DNA of 64,000 nt from Paenibacillus planticolens (GTDB lineage: Bacteria > Bacillota > Bacilli > Paenibacillales > NBRC-103111): the NCBI RefSeq assembly GCF_013141725.1, contig NZ_WHNZ01000078.1:156479-220478 (forward strand), read 5' to 3'. How positions within the stretch are numbered: the stretch's first letter is position 1; each line of letters opens with the position of its first letter. The position numbers were made by a program, and so were the translations under genes. Under the pieces are notes generated by a model. The model had not been told where the DNA came from and did not search any database. It saw only the letters and a program-made list of their open reading frames with translations. Below are positions 42,878 to 51,080 of this stretch, one piece after another.

Positions 42878-43705
42878 ATGACTCAACAAACTTTGGATAT
42901 TCCTGCTTTGATGCAACAATTTCACGAGAACGGTTATTTGATTCTGCCGGGTGTTTTGTCAGAAGAGAAGGTTAATCGGCTGAATGCCGCCATTGACCGC
43001 ATCGTCGCTGAAGAACCGGAATCCTTGGCTTACAACATTTATAACAGTGTAGAGCGTGACGATGAAATTGCCTCGCTGATCGATGAGCCGACGCTGCTGC
43101 CGCTGATGGTTAATCTGCTTGGCTATAACATTCAGCTGCATATCTCGCATTTAACGATTCGGAAGCCGAATCCGAACGATGTGAAGACCGAATCGCACAG
43201 CTTCATTAACTGGCATCAAGACGGACCGCATCCGCAGTTTCCTAAACAAAACGGACTTACTTCTACGTATTATATCAAAACGTGCTACATTTTGAGCGAC
43301 ATGTCGCAGCCAGACCGCGGTAATACGAAAATTATCCCGGGTTCGCACAATAAGCCGTTTCATCCGGAGAGTCAGGATGTCCGCGGCCAGGTGCCAGGAG
43401 AAGTGCAAGTCTGCGGGAAGCCGGGCGATGTGTTCATTTTCCCGCAAAATCTGTGGCATGCCGGTGCGCCAAACCAGTCCGAATTTACACGCCGTCAGCT
43501 GTTCTTAGGCTACAGCCCGATCTGGATGAGACCGATTGATTACCGTACCGCTTCGGAGCAGCTTTTGGAGAACGCTTCTCCTTACCGGAAGCAATTGTTA
43601 GGCGTTATTGATGAGAATCCATTTAAATTTTATGTTCCGCAAGAGTCTATGGTACCATTAAAGGAACTGCATCTACAGGATGCTGGAAATAGTGTCTACA
43701 AGTAA
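42878..43705 (+). CDS. Phytanoyl-CoA dioxygenase (PhyH) family protein
   Basis: 275-residue Fe(II)/2-oxoglutarate-dependent oxygenase of the PhyH family. The iron facial triad can be placed at His and Asp of NWHQDGPH (about residue 110) and His in NLWHAGAPN (about 190); Arg of TRRQLFLGY is the 2-oxoglutarate ligand. The enzyme hydroxylates a small molecule using oxygen; the substrate is not known. ATG 42878 has AAAAGGAG 8-9 bases upstream. First gene of a likely operon with an SDR and a LacI regulator, under a palindrome-controlled promoter. Confidence 0.85.
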   Translation: MTQQTLDIPALMQQFHENGYLILPGVLSEEKVNRLNAAIDRIVAEEPESLAYNIYNSVERDDEIASLIDEPTLLPLMVNLLGYNIQLHISHLTIRKPNPNDVKTESHSFINWHQDGPHPQFPKQNGLTSTYYIKTCYILSDMSQPDRGNTKIIPGSHNKPFHPESQDVRGQVPGEVQVCGKPGDVFIFPQNLWHAGAPNQSEFTRRQLFLGYSPIWMRPIDYRTASEQLLENASPYRKQLLGVIDENPFKFYVPQESMVPLKELHLQDAGNSVYK

Positions 43706-43728
43706 GCTCACAGGAAGAGGTGATCGTC

Positions 43729-44487
43729 TTGACAGCGTCGGCAAGACTGGAAGGGAAGATCGCTCTGGTAACCGGAGCATCTCGCGGATTGGGTCGTCAT
43801 ATCGCAGCTGCACTTGCGGCTGCGGGTGCCCGTGTAGCGGTCAATTATGCCAACAGCGCTCAGGATGCGGAGGAGACGGTGCGCAGAATAACGGATGCGG
43901 GGGGCCATGCCGCAGCATTCCGCGCGAATGTCACGAGTGAGCCGGAGGTAACTGAGCTCATCGATCGTGTGGAGCGGCAGTTTGGCAGGAGCATTGATAT
44001 TCTGGTCAACAATGCAACCGGTCCTCAGCCCATGGTATCGATTGAAGAGAGTACTTGGCAAACTTACTTGGATCAGTTAGAGTTTTTTGTGAAGGCGCCT
44101 TTGCTTCTGGCGAAGGCTGTGCTCCCGGGCATGAAGCGTGGTGGAGAAGGAAGCATCATTCATATCGGCAGCGAAGTTGTACAAATCGGGAATGCGAATT
44201 TCTCCAGCTATGTGACGGCTAAGTCCGCCATGGTGGGCATGACGCGATCATGGGCCAGTGAGCTGGGACCTCATGGCATTCGGGTGAATTTGATCGCTCC
44301 CGGGTGGATTCCCGTTGAGCGGCATGAGGGAATCAGCACGGAAGGCTACAGTGCCGGTGTGCCTTTAGGGCGAGTCGGAGAGCCTGCTGATATCGCCAAC
44401 GCCGTCGTTTTCTTAGCATCGCCGGAGTCTGCTTTTATTACAGGACAGTGCCTCTCGGTTAACGGCGGCAATACGTTCGGTATTTGA
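43729..44487 (+). CDS. Short-chain dehydrogenase/reductase (FabG-like)
   Basis: 252-residue NAD(P)-dependent SDR. TGASRGLGRHIA cofactor motif near residue 16, LVNNATGPQP, catalytic Ser in HIGSEVVQIG, and YVTAKSA with catalytic Tyr and Lys; C-terminal GQCLSVNGG. TTG 43729 is chosen because GAAGAGG ends 8 bases upstream, while GTG 43720 overlaps that ribosome site. It lies 23 bases after the PhyH-type gene, and may oxidise the alcohol made by that oxygenase, an inference from order only. Confidence 0.85.
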   Translation: MTASARLEGKIALVTGASRGLGRHIAAALAAAGARVAVNYANSAQDAEETVRRITDAGGHAAAFRANVTSEPEVTELIDRVERQFGRSIDILVNNATGPQPMVSIEESTWQTYLDQLEFFVKAPLLLAKAVLPGMKRGGEGSIIHIGSEVVQIGNANFSSYVTAKSAMVGMTRSWASELGPHGIRVNLIAPGWIPVERHEGISTEGYSAGVPLGRVGEPADIANAVVFLASPESAFITGQCLSVNGGNTFGI

Positions 44488-44514
44488 TTCTAAATCTGAT
44501 TTGGGTGGAAGCAT

Positions 44515-45504
44515 ATGGTAAGCAGAAAAGATGTTGCCGACCGCGCGGGAGTCTCCTCTGCGGTCGTCTCCTACGTATTGAATAATCGGGAGATTGTGAA
44601 GGAAGAGACGAGGCAGAAAGTGCTGGAAGCTATTCGCGAGCTTGGCTATCAACCTAATCAGCTGGCTCGAAGCTTGAAAACGAAAAAAACAAACCAGATT
44701 GCCGTGCTGATCAACTATCTCGGGAACCCTTTCGAGGCGGGGCTCTTGATAAGTATTGAACATCACGCGAAAGCCAGAGGATACTTTGTTTTTTTCCAAA
44801 CCTACAGTGAAGAGGAAGAAGAACAGCTCAAAAGCCTGTTTATGGGCCGAGTGGACGGGATCCTGTTGCTCGGACAATCGCTGAAGCAGCAGGTGGTGGA
44901 GCATTTCCAATCGCTGGAAATCCCGATTACATCGGTTTTGAAGCCGGTTGGACCGGAGCTCGGCATCCCTTATTTGGATGTGGACTGGGAAGCTGAGATG
45001 GCCGCATTGGTCCGTCATTTGCAGCAGCATGGCCATACGCGAATTGGCTTCATGGGCGGCGGAGAAGCCATGCACCATTATGAAGTCAGACTGCGGGCGT
45101 TCATTCATGCGTTGGAGGCAGCAGGCTGTACGTGGCATGCGGAGGATTTATTGGTTGGCGGCGGCAGGTTCGAGACGGCCGAACGAACGCTTTACTCCGT
45201 TTTGAGCAGCCGTGCTGTTGGCTTTACCGCATTGGTCTGCGCCAATGATTTGATGGCTGCGGGCTGTCTCGCTGCTTGCCGCAAAGCGGGTGTCGGGGTG
45301 CCTGAGCAGCTAGCGTTGGCAGGTTGCGAGGATATTCTCATGTCCTCCCAAACCGACCCGCCGCTGACGGCCATCCATTATCCCCGTCCGCAAATGGGCG
45401 AAGCCGCCATGAAGTTGCTGCTGGACACTATCGAAGGAAAGGCAGCGCAGCGGCCTTTGTTTTCAGGGGAATTGGTTGTTCGGCAATCTACGGAACAAAC
45501 CTAA
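44515..45504 (+). CDS. LacI-family transcriptional regulator
   Basis: 329-residue repressor. N-terminal HTH SRKDVADRAGVSSAVVSYVLNNREIVKEETRQKVLEAIRELGYQPNQLARSL and hinge helix, then a periplasmic-binding-like sensor (QIAVLINYLGNPFEAGLL; GFMGGGEAMHHYEVRLRAF; ALVCANDLMAAGCLAACRKAG). ATG 44515 has GGGTGG about 8 bases upstream. Last gene of the PhyH-SDR-lacI unit; a palindrome of LacI type overlaps the operon promoter at 42812. The effector is probably a sugar or polyol. A strong terminator follows. Confidence 0.9.
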   Translation: MVSRKDVADRAGVSSAVVSYVLNNREIVKEETRQKVLEAIRELGYQPNQLARSLKTKKTNQIAVLINYLGNPFEAGLLISIEHHAKARGYFVFFQTYSEEEEEQLKSLFMGRVDGILLLGQSLKQQVVEHFQSLEIPITSVLKPVGPELGIPYLDVDWEAEMAALVRHLQQHGHTRIGFMGGGEAMHHYEVRLRAFIHALEAAGCTWHAEDLLVGGGRFETAERTLYSVLSSRAVGFTALVCANDLMAAGCLAACRKAGVGVPEQLALAGCEDILMSSQTDPPLTAIHYPRPQMGEAAMKLLLDTIEGKAAQRPLFSGELVVRQSTEQT

Positions 45505-45507
45505 TAG

Positions 45508-45545
45508 ACCGTCAGGGTGATTTTTTCTCCCTGACGGTTATTTTT
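45508..45545 (+). terminator. Intrinsic terminator after the LacI gene
   Basis: ACCGTCAGGG (45508-45517) and CCCTGACGGT (45529-45538) form a perfect 10-bp stem, followed by TATTTTTATT. It lies three bases after the stop. Confidence 0.9.
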
Positions 45546-45596
45546 ATTCTCTGTCCCAGCCTCCCTGCTCGCAGGCAGACAGGTAGTCAGTCAGGT

Positions 45597-45778
45597 AGGG
45601 GAACTATATGGCGCTATTTCACCTCAAACTGCCTTTTGCGTGAGGGAAAGGGAACTACGGTCCGCTATCTCGCCATTTTGAACAGATATGTGATGATTGA
45701 GGTGAAATAAGACCCTGTAGTTTCCCTTTATACGCCGAAATTCCGCTTATCGCTTAAATAAGGGAATGAAGTTCCCTT
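45597..45778. repeat. Four-unit intergenic element, GGGAACTAC family (copy A)
   Basis: Direct units at 45597 (AGGGGAACTATATGGCGCTA) and 45649 (AAGGGAACTACGGTCCGCTA); inverted units at 45701 (GGTGAAATAAGACCCTGTAG) and 45756-45778 (ending GAAGTTCCCTT). Offsets 0, 52, 104, 159. Its last 78 bases match copy B (56203-56280) at 62 of 78 positions by my count without gaps. It lies between a terminator and the ArsR promoter. Confidence 0.75.
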
Positions 45779-45794
45779 CAATCAGGAGGTTCTC

Positions 45795-45822
45795 TTGACA
45801 CGTTCATTTGTTTTGTTAAAAT
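45795..45822 (+). promoter_or_regulatory. Sigma-A promoter of the arsR-MFS operon
   Basis: TTGACA (45795-45800), a 16-base spacer and TAAAAT (45817-45822), 36 bases before the ArsR-type gene start. Confidence 0.75.
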
Positions 45823-45858
45823 AGAAATAAAATAAGTTCGATCGGAGTAGAACAAAAT

Positions 45859-46773
45859 ATGAGCTATCGTATTGAAATCGCCTGCAATCCTACCTTTGAA
45901 TTAGTCATCAGTTTGTTTGCGTACGCCAAAAAAAATGTCATGAAAGGCACAGCATTAGGTTCTGATTGGAGAAAATCGGTGAAAAGCAGCCTTTCGATTT
46001 CGCTCTCCCAAGAACTCGATGCGGCAGATCTCGACGACTTTAATGGATTGGATTTATTGATTGCTGTCTGTCCAGATCATGATAAAGTTACGACCAGCTC
46101 GTTTCTCAATTGGTTAGAACGCCTACAGCCAGCGGAATTGCTTAACTTGCTTTCCCCGCATGTAGATTCACTGCCTTCTAACATTCTGGATAGAAAAAAT
46201 CGCTGCTTGCATTTGCTCCGCAGATGGGACCAAGAGTATTTCTCAAAGCTTGATGCTCGAATGATGGAAGGCTTACTGCAAGACGCTGAAACAAAGCGAA
46301 CCTGGATGACGACGATGTCTCCGGAAGCCTTGTTCGAAGAGGCAACGAATGGGATTCGGCAGCTCCCCACCCCAGAACTGGAGGTCATACTGCTTGTCCC
46401 ACAATATCACCTGCAGCCAACGAACACATCCAACCATTACAAGAACATGATTGTGTGTTTCTATGCTTGCGATGTAAATCCAGTACCTTCACACCAGCCT
46501 CATCCGGCGTTAAGTCGATTGTTGAGCAGTCTCGCTGACGATAATCGGTTATCTATGCTCAAATATATGAGCAAACAATCGCGAAGTTTTACCGAGCTTG
46601 TTCAATTCAGCGGATTGGCCAAAAGCACGGTTCATCACCATCTTGTTGCGCTCAGAGCATCCGGTCTCATCCGGGTAACAGCCGAGGGAACGAGCCACGT
46701 AACGTACTCCCTTCGTGATGAAACGCTGAATCAACTTACAGCTAAGCTGAAAGAATTTATCGACGAGGAGTGA
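45859..46773 (+). CDS. ArsR/winged-helix transcriptional regulator
   Basis: 304-residue regulator with a long N-terminal region of unknown fold (about 1-215) and a C-terminal ArsR-like winged helix (about 222-300: LADDNRLSMLKYMSKQSRSFTELVQFSGLAKSTVHHHLVALRASGLIRVTAEGTSHVTYSL). It lacks the ArsR metal-binding Cys motif in the recognition helix, so metal sensing is unlikely; the N-terminal region may bind the effector. ATG 45859 is the first good start after the promoter. The MFS gene starts within six bases of its stop, forming an operon in which it probably controls the exporter. Confidence 0.8.
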   Translation: MSYRIEIACNPTFELVISLFAYAKKNVMKGTALGSDWRKSVKSSLSISLSQELDAADLDDFNGLDLLIAVCPDHDKVTTSSFLNWLERLQPAELLNLLSPHVDSLPSNILDRKNRCLHLLRRWDQEYFSKLDARMMEGLLQDAETKRTWMTTMSPEALFEEATNGIRQLPTPELEVILLVPQYHLQPTNTSNHYKNMIVCFYACDVNPVPSHQPHPALSRLLSSLADDNRLSMLKYMSKQSRSFTELVQFSGLAKSTVHHHLVALRASGLIRVTAEGTSHVTYSLRDETLNQLTAKLKEFIDEE

Positions 46774-46778
46774 GATCG

Positions 46779-48020
46779 TTGAAAAACGGGCATTTTTGGA
46801 AGCTGTTTGCAGCTCAAATCGTAAGTACTCTGGGTGATTGTTTCGGTCTGTTCGCACTGCAATGGTTCGTTTACACAACTACAGGCTCCCTGGTCATCAT
46901 GGGAACGCTTGCGATGACGGCTGGAGTCGTCGAGCTGGTTGTCCGCTTTATCGGGGCGCCTTTAATAGATCGTATTCAGCGCTTACGTTTAATGGCTCTT
47001 CTTGATGCGATACGTTTTACAGCAATCGGTATAACAGTTGTACTAAGTTACTTAGGCTTGGTACATCTTTGGGTTCTATTTGCAATGGCGATCATCAACG
47101 CAGCGGCGTCTGCTCTTTTTCAACCGGCAAGCATGGCCGTTCTCCCATCTTTTATTCCTAAGCAGTCACTGGTACGCGGCTATTCGCTCATCGATGCCTC
47201 CCAATATGGAGCCGTCATTCTAGGACCGGCTATTGCGGGATTTGTCATTTCATCTTTAGGGGCGGCTTCGGCGCTGGCCATAGATGCGGTTAGTTTTGCA
47301 ATCTCAGCGCTATTCATTTTTCTTATTCCGACCCGATTGGCGGATTCCAAAGAATACGCGCCACCGGCATCAGGCTTATATTATCGGGAGCTTTGGGACG
47401 GCATTACTTTTTTCAAAAAAGCGCCTGCACTGTTAGGGATCATGATCTGTGTCGCTATGAAAAATATGTGCTCGGTTGCCGTAGGCGGCATGATGATTCC
47501 CTTTGCCATGCAACATCTGCATGCAAATGCTTCGCAAATCGGACTGCTGAGCTCCGCTATGGCGGGTGGCATATGCCTGGGTTCCTTGCTTGTTTCAATG
47601 ATAAATAATTTCAAACGGCGTCGGATTCCGATGCTTGGAAGTATTTTCGCTCATGGCTTGCTTTATATGGCGCTTAGTCAAACAAGTTCGTTCATGCTGG
47701 CTTTATGCTGGATCGTTTTACTTGGCGTTTGCGGTCCATTCTTTGGCACATTCAGCTCTTCTCTTTACGCTCAGATGGTTCCAAGCGAACTAAGGGGGCG
47801 CGTTATGTCGGCACGGCTTATGGTAGGAGGCTCCTTACAGCCTGCTGGAAGTTACATGGGTGGAATTATTGCTAATTCATATGGAATTCCTGTTTTGCTA
47901 GTTATTGCGGGCAGCATTCCGATATTAACGGCTTTCGCAGCCTATTTTGCGCCTGTTATGAAAGGCATTGATGGGGAGTTAGGACCGATTCGTGTTGAGA
48001 CAGTAGGATTGGAAGCCTGA
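46779..48020 (+). CDS. MFS transporter (MFS_3 type exporter)
   Basis: 413-residue 12-TM major facilitator. NGHFWKLFAAQIVSTLGDCFGLFALQWFVYTTTGS in TM1 and FIGAPLIDRIQRLRLM in the TM2-3 loop match the macrolide-efflux-like group. TTG 46779 is chosen as the start because GAGGAG lies 9-10 bases upstream; GTG 46770 overlaps the previous gene and sits too close to that site. Coexpressed with the ArsR-type regulator upstream; an exporter of a toxic compound or antibiotic is likely. Confidence 0.82.
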   Translation: MKNGHFWKLFAAQIVSTLGDCFGLFALQWFVYTTTGSLVIMGTLAMTAGVVELVVRFIGAPLIDRIQRLRLMALLDAIRFTAIGITVVLSYLGLVHLWVLFAMAIINAAASALFQPASMAVLPSFIPKQSLVRGYSLIDASQYGAVILGPAIAGFVISSLGAASALAIDAVSFAISALFIFLIPTRLADSKEYAPPASGLYYRELWDGITFFKKAPALLGIMICVAMKNMCSVAVGGMMIPFAMQHLHANASQIGLLSSAMAGGICLGSLLVSMINNFKRRRIPMLGSIFAHGLLYMALSQTSSFMLALCWIVLLGVCGPFFGTFSSSLYAQMVPSELRGRVMSARLMVGGSLQPAGSYMGGIIANSYGIPVLLVIAGSIPILTAFAAYFAPVMKGIDGELGPIRVETVGLEA

Positions 48021-48069
48021 TTTTTACAGACCGTGTACAAAAACGTAATAAAAATATAGCAGGAATAAT

Positions 48070-49416
48070 TTGGTTTTAGATGGAAGATATATCGAAGGAA
48101 CGAGCTTCAGCGACGGGGGAATGAATTTACGCATGATTTCGAACATTGACATGCAGGAAACAACAATATGCCCAGAATGTGAGGAAACAATTCCTGTTCA
48201 CCAAGGCTTTATTACTTGGTGCGATAAATGCGAGTGGAATGTAAAGGCTGATCATAAAAAAGGCAACCCCAAAAATGCTTTTGAACGTACATATTTGCAG
48301 GTTGGCGAGAAGATGGGTTCGGATTTATTGCAGGGATTGATTCAGAAAGGCAGCTTGCGCACTTCCTTTTCATGGTTACGCCTGTTCACCTACCTTGTCG
48401 CCTCTGTTATTCATTTGTTCAGCTTGTTTCTTTTTATAAGTGGGCTACTTCTGGTCGTTTTTTATTACCAAGAAATTATTATTTTGCTGCTGGGTTGTCT
48501 ATTATTGGTATTTTCATGGGCTGCTAGACCTCGATTCCATCAATTGCGGGAAAAGCCGCTCACGAGAGACGCCTTTCCCGCCCTATATCGCGTAATGGAT
48601 GATATGGCTAAAGTAATGGGATCAGAAAAGGTTCACGGCGTTGTGATAAACGAACAATTTAATGCCTCTTACCGAGAGATTGGCTTGAGACGGAAAAAAA
48701 TAATCACGTTAGGACTCCCTTTGCTAGAAATTCTTGATGAAAAAGAATTAAGTGCATTAATTGCGCACGAGTTAGCTCATGGTATCAATGGAGATCAAAA
48801 TAGGAGTTATTGGGTAGGCTCCGCTTTTTACACGTTAACTTACTGGTATACCGTTATACGACCTGATCAGCTTTGGGATCCGGGTTATCGGGTTCTTGCT
48901 TTTTTCATGTTTTTTGCGAATCTAGTTCTGTTGGCATTATCGCAGCTCATTCATTTTCTTCTTTACATCCTTTGCCATCTATTTTGGCAAGATTCGCAAC
49001 GTGCTGAATATTTAGCCGATCAGCTCGTAACTCAGACGGCAAGTCCTAAAGCCACGATATCTTTGTTGAATAAACTGCATCTTGACGGCATGTTTGAATT
49101 TACAATTTTCAAAGTAATCAATACAAAGAGAACAGGTCATTTTTTCGAAGATTTTCAAGAGAAGATTAGAGTTTTACCGGAAAGAGAAATGGAGCGGTTG
49201 CACCGAGCTTCCGTAAAAGCCGGAGCACGGCTGGATGCCTCGCATCCCCCGACTGCAAACCGAGTTTCCTTTATCTCGAGCTTAACCTACGAAGAACCAT
49301 TATACAAAATGGATAAGGAAACTTTCGAACAGCTGAATGCTGAGTTAGATGAATTAAAACCATCTATGGAGCAAAAACTGATAGATTTTTATAAAAGGTA
49401 TGTATTACTGCAGTAA
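48070..49416 (+). CDS. M48-family membrane metallopeptidase with N-terminal zinc ribbon
   Basis: 448-residue membrane zinc protease related to HtpX/Ste24. An N-terminal zinc ribbon (Cys34, 37, 51, 54: CPEC...CDKC) precedes two TM helices (about 105-160), then a cytoplasmic-side catalytic domain with HELAH (His233-His237) and the third ligand Glu in RAEYLADQLV. Further TM segments lie around 270-310. M48 enzymes degrade or process membrane proteins. TTG 48070 has AGGA about 6 bases upstream; ATG 48121 is an alternative that still keeps the zinc ribbon. The gene is A+T-richer than its neighbours to the left, as are the next two, hinting at transfer. Confidence 0.8.
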   Translation: MVLDGRYIEGTSFSDGGMNLRMISNIDMQETTICPECEETIPVHQGFITWCDKCEWNVKADHKKGNPKNAFERTYLQVGEKMGSDLLQGLIQKGSLRTSFSWLRLFTYLVASVIHLFSLFLFISGLLLVVFYYQEIIILLLGCLLLVFSWAARPRFHQLREKPLTRDAFPALYRVMDDMAKVMGSEKVHGVVINEQFNASYREIGLRRKKIITLGLPLLEILDEKELSALIAHELAHGINGDQNRSYWVGSAFYTLTYWYTVIRPDQLWDPGYRVLAFFMFFANLVLLALSQLIHFLLYILCHLFWQDSQRAEYLADQLVTQTASPKATISLLNKLHLDGMFEFTIFKVINTKRTGHFFEDFQEKIRVLPEREMERLHRASVKAGARLDASHPPTANRVSFISSLTYEEPLYKMDKETFEQLNAELDELKPSMEQKLIDFYKRYVLLQ

Positions 49417-49442
49417 AATGAACCCTTTGGCTTCCCTTGCGC

Positions 49443-49624
49443 TAACGGACTCTGTAGGCTTTATTCGAAGGAAATCAGCCACTTATTAATTCTAACGGAC
49501 GCCAAAGCAGCTATTTGCGAAATCTGTGGGCATTTAGTCGTCTATTGGTCAAGTAGCGGCTCTGGAGTCCGTTATTGATGAGATTAAGCACATTGATCCA
49601 AAATAACGGCAGCGAGGTCCGTTA
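49443..49624. repeat. Four-unit intergenic element, TAACGGAC family (copy F)
   Basis: Direct units at 49443 (TAACGGACTCTGTAGGCTTT) and 49493 (TAACGGACGCCAAAGCAGCT); inverted units at 49551-49574 (ending GGAGTCCGTTA) and 49601-49624 (ending GAGGTCCGTTA). Offsets 0, 50, 108, 158. Its last three bases, TTA, are the stop codon of the isochorismatase-like gene on the minus strand, so the element abuts that gene exactly. It fills a convergent gap. Confidence 0.7.
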
Positions 49625-50278
49625 ATGAGTAGTTATTAGATTGGTTTTTGTTAGAGTGGCCCGATTGCGAGTTCCGGGACTGTTCAGCATATGCCACGCC
49701 GTATACTGTTCGGCATAAGGATTGTTTGCAGATATGCCGTCAACTGGAACCACTACATCATATCCCCGGAAAGCAGCGCTGGTTGCTGTGTGAAGGACTG
49801 CACCATTAGCAGCGTAACCAGTAATAAGAACCGTCTTTATACAATGGGCTTGTAAGATGTTTTCTAAATTGGTGTTGTAAAATTTATCAACGTTTGATTT
49901 TACAATAGGATCGCAGGGCAAGGGAGCTATCTGCCAGGAAATATCCGAAGGTTTTCCCATATGTGTAAGGCTGTAGACAACGAGCATGCCTGCATCGCGG
50001 GACATCGTTAATAGCTTATTAATCTTGGAGATGGAGTCTATACAGCGATGATGATTGCATATAGTCGTCTCCATATCTAAAATTAGCAGCGCGCTGGTTT
50101 TCGGGTCAACTGTGATGGAGTGCAGTGTAGGCGCAGGTGGAATGGAGACCGAATTCCATTCATCTATGATTGTCTGATCCTTTATTTCAGCCCCTTTGCC
50201 TGACTGGAGCCAGAACTCATTATGACCATGACTGTAGTATTCGTACCAACCCCCACATACAGGACAACGATATATCAT
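49622..50278 (-). CDS. Isochorismatase-fold protein lacking the catalytic cysteine
   Basis: 218-residue protein. Residues from about 60 follow the isochorismatase/cysteine-hydrolase fold: TSALLILDMET with Asp68, IVKSNVDKF with Lys127, and VLITGYAANGAVLHTATSAAFRGYDVVVPVDG. At the place of the nucleophile Cys (usual ...T-x-x-C-V-x-x-T-A) there is Ala160, so normal hydrolase chemistry is not expected. The first 50 residues add a CPVCGG half zinc-ribbon and acidic/aromatic residues not usual for the family. ATG 50278 starts directly after AGGAGGA-like bases. Real gene or decayed enzyme cannot be settled here. Confidence 0.75.
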   Translation of the reverse strand: MIYRCPVCGGWYEYYSHGHNEFWLQSGKGAEIKDQTIIDEWNSVSIPPAPTLHSITVDPKTSALLILDMETTICNHHRCIDSISKINKLLTMSRDAGMLVVYSLTHMGKPSDISWQIAPLPCDPIVKSNVDKFYNTNLENILQAHCIKTVLITGYAANGAVLHTATSAAFRGYDVVVPVDGISANNPYAEQYTAWHMLNSPGTRNRATLTKTNLITTH

Positions 50279-50358
50279 ACTGTTCCTCCTAGATGCTTCA
50301 ATACTGTCATATATGTTATGTAGAGGTTAGGTGAAGGTGACATATCCGTATGAAAAGG

Positions 50359-50384
50359 ACCGTCAGGGTGAACTGACGGTTTTT
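50359..50384 (+). terminator. Terminator-like hairpin
   Basis: ACCGTCAG-GGTGAA-CTGACGGT followed by TTTT. It is oriented on the plus strand although no plus-strand gene ends nearby (the isochorismatase-like gene reads away from it), so it may stop stray transcription into the 164-residue gene region. Confidence 0.6.
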
Positions 50385-50501
50385 CTGTGCGCCTCACAGT
50401 ATCCGAAAGTTATGTACTTTCCACCCTAGTTATCTGGGACGTACTATTTTATACTTGGAGTGCGAATGGCGGATACCACATGATTGGTAGGAGAGGATCG
50501 A

Positions 50502-50996
50502 ATGGATGAAAAGAGTTATTTTGTTAGAAAAAAAATGTTGAAGAATACGGAAAGAGAACAGAAATTCATTAGTTTTGTACAGAGTCTTTGTCACTCAAAA
50601 TCCCAATTTAAAATAGAAATTAACTCTCATACATTATTAAAAGAATTCGCTCGCTGTGGTATTGAAATTGAAGGTATACTCATTGAATCTGCGAAGGCCA
50701 TAAAATTGTCTGTTGACGATGCTATTCTCCAAGCTCACTTATACAATGGATATTATACGATATCTGATTTTGTTAAAGCGCTGATTGGAAAAGAAAGTTC
50801 AAAGACAGCGTTAAAGCAAATGCAAGTGTGCATGTTTATTGCTTATGCATTGGCTATTCTTGCGATTTATAATCTTTTCAATGTTAACATTGTAGAGACA
50901 TGGATCTGTAGTTCAATCGGTTCAAGCATGTACCTCTATTGTGAGAATAAAAGACGCTTGATCATTTCGATGATGAATAGTGGAACTTATTTCTGA
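50502..50996 (+). CDS. Hypothetical protein, 164 residues, C-terminal membrane anchor
   Basis: Not recognised. Residues 1-120 are hydrophilic, mostly helical and Lys/Glu/Ser-rich; residues about 122-150 are hydrophobic (MQVCMFIAYALAILAIYNLFN and a following segment), suggesting one or two TM helices near the C terminus. SESAKAIKLSVDDAILQAHLYNGYYTISDFVKALIG resembles no family I can name. ATG 50502 has GGAGAGG 7-8 bases upstream. A+T-rich gene alone between two convergent units; no partner suggests a function. Confidence 0.6.
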   Translation: MDEKSYFVRKKMLKNTEREQKFISFVQSLCHSKSQFKIEINSHTLLKEFARCGIEIEGILIESAKAIKLSVDDAILQAHLYNGYYTISDFVKALIGKESSKTALKQMQVCMFIAYALAILAIYNLFNVNIVETWICSSIGSSMYLYCENKRRLIISMMNSGTYF

Positions 50997-51080
50997 ATAA
51001 AGAATGCTAACAGAGGAAAATGAGTTAAGCACAAAGGAGCCGTTTGCACGCGGCAAGGGCTCCTTGTGTTTTTTATTCGT

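Noticed and set aside
41705..42925. 406-codon open frame on the minus strand
   Set aside because: It lies opposite the binding lipoprotein gene, has no ribosome site or promoter, and its protein shows no domain; a shadow of biased codon use.
44413..45138. 241-codon open frame on the minus strand
   Set aside because: Opposite the SDR and LacI genes, whose domains are unmistakable; no ribosome site.
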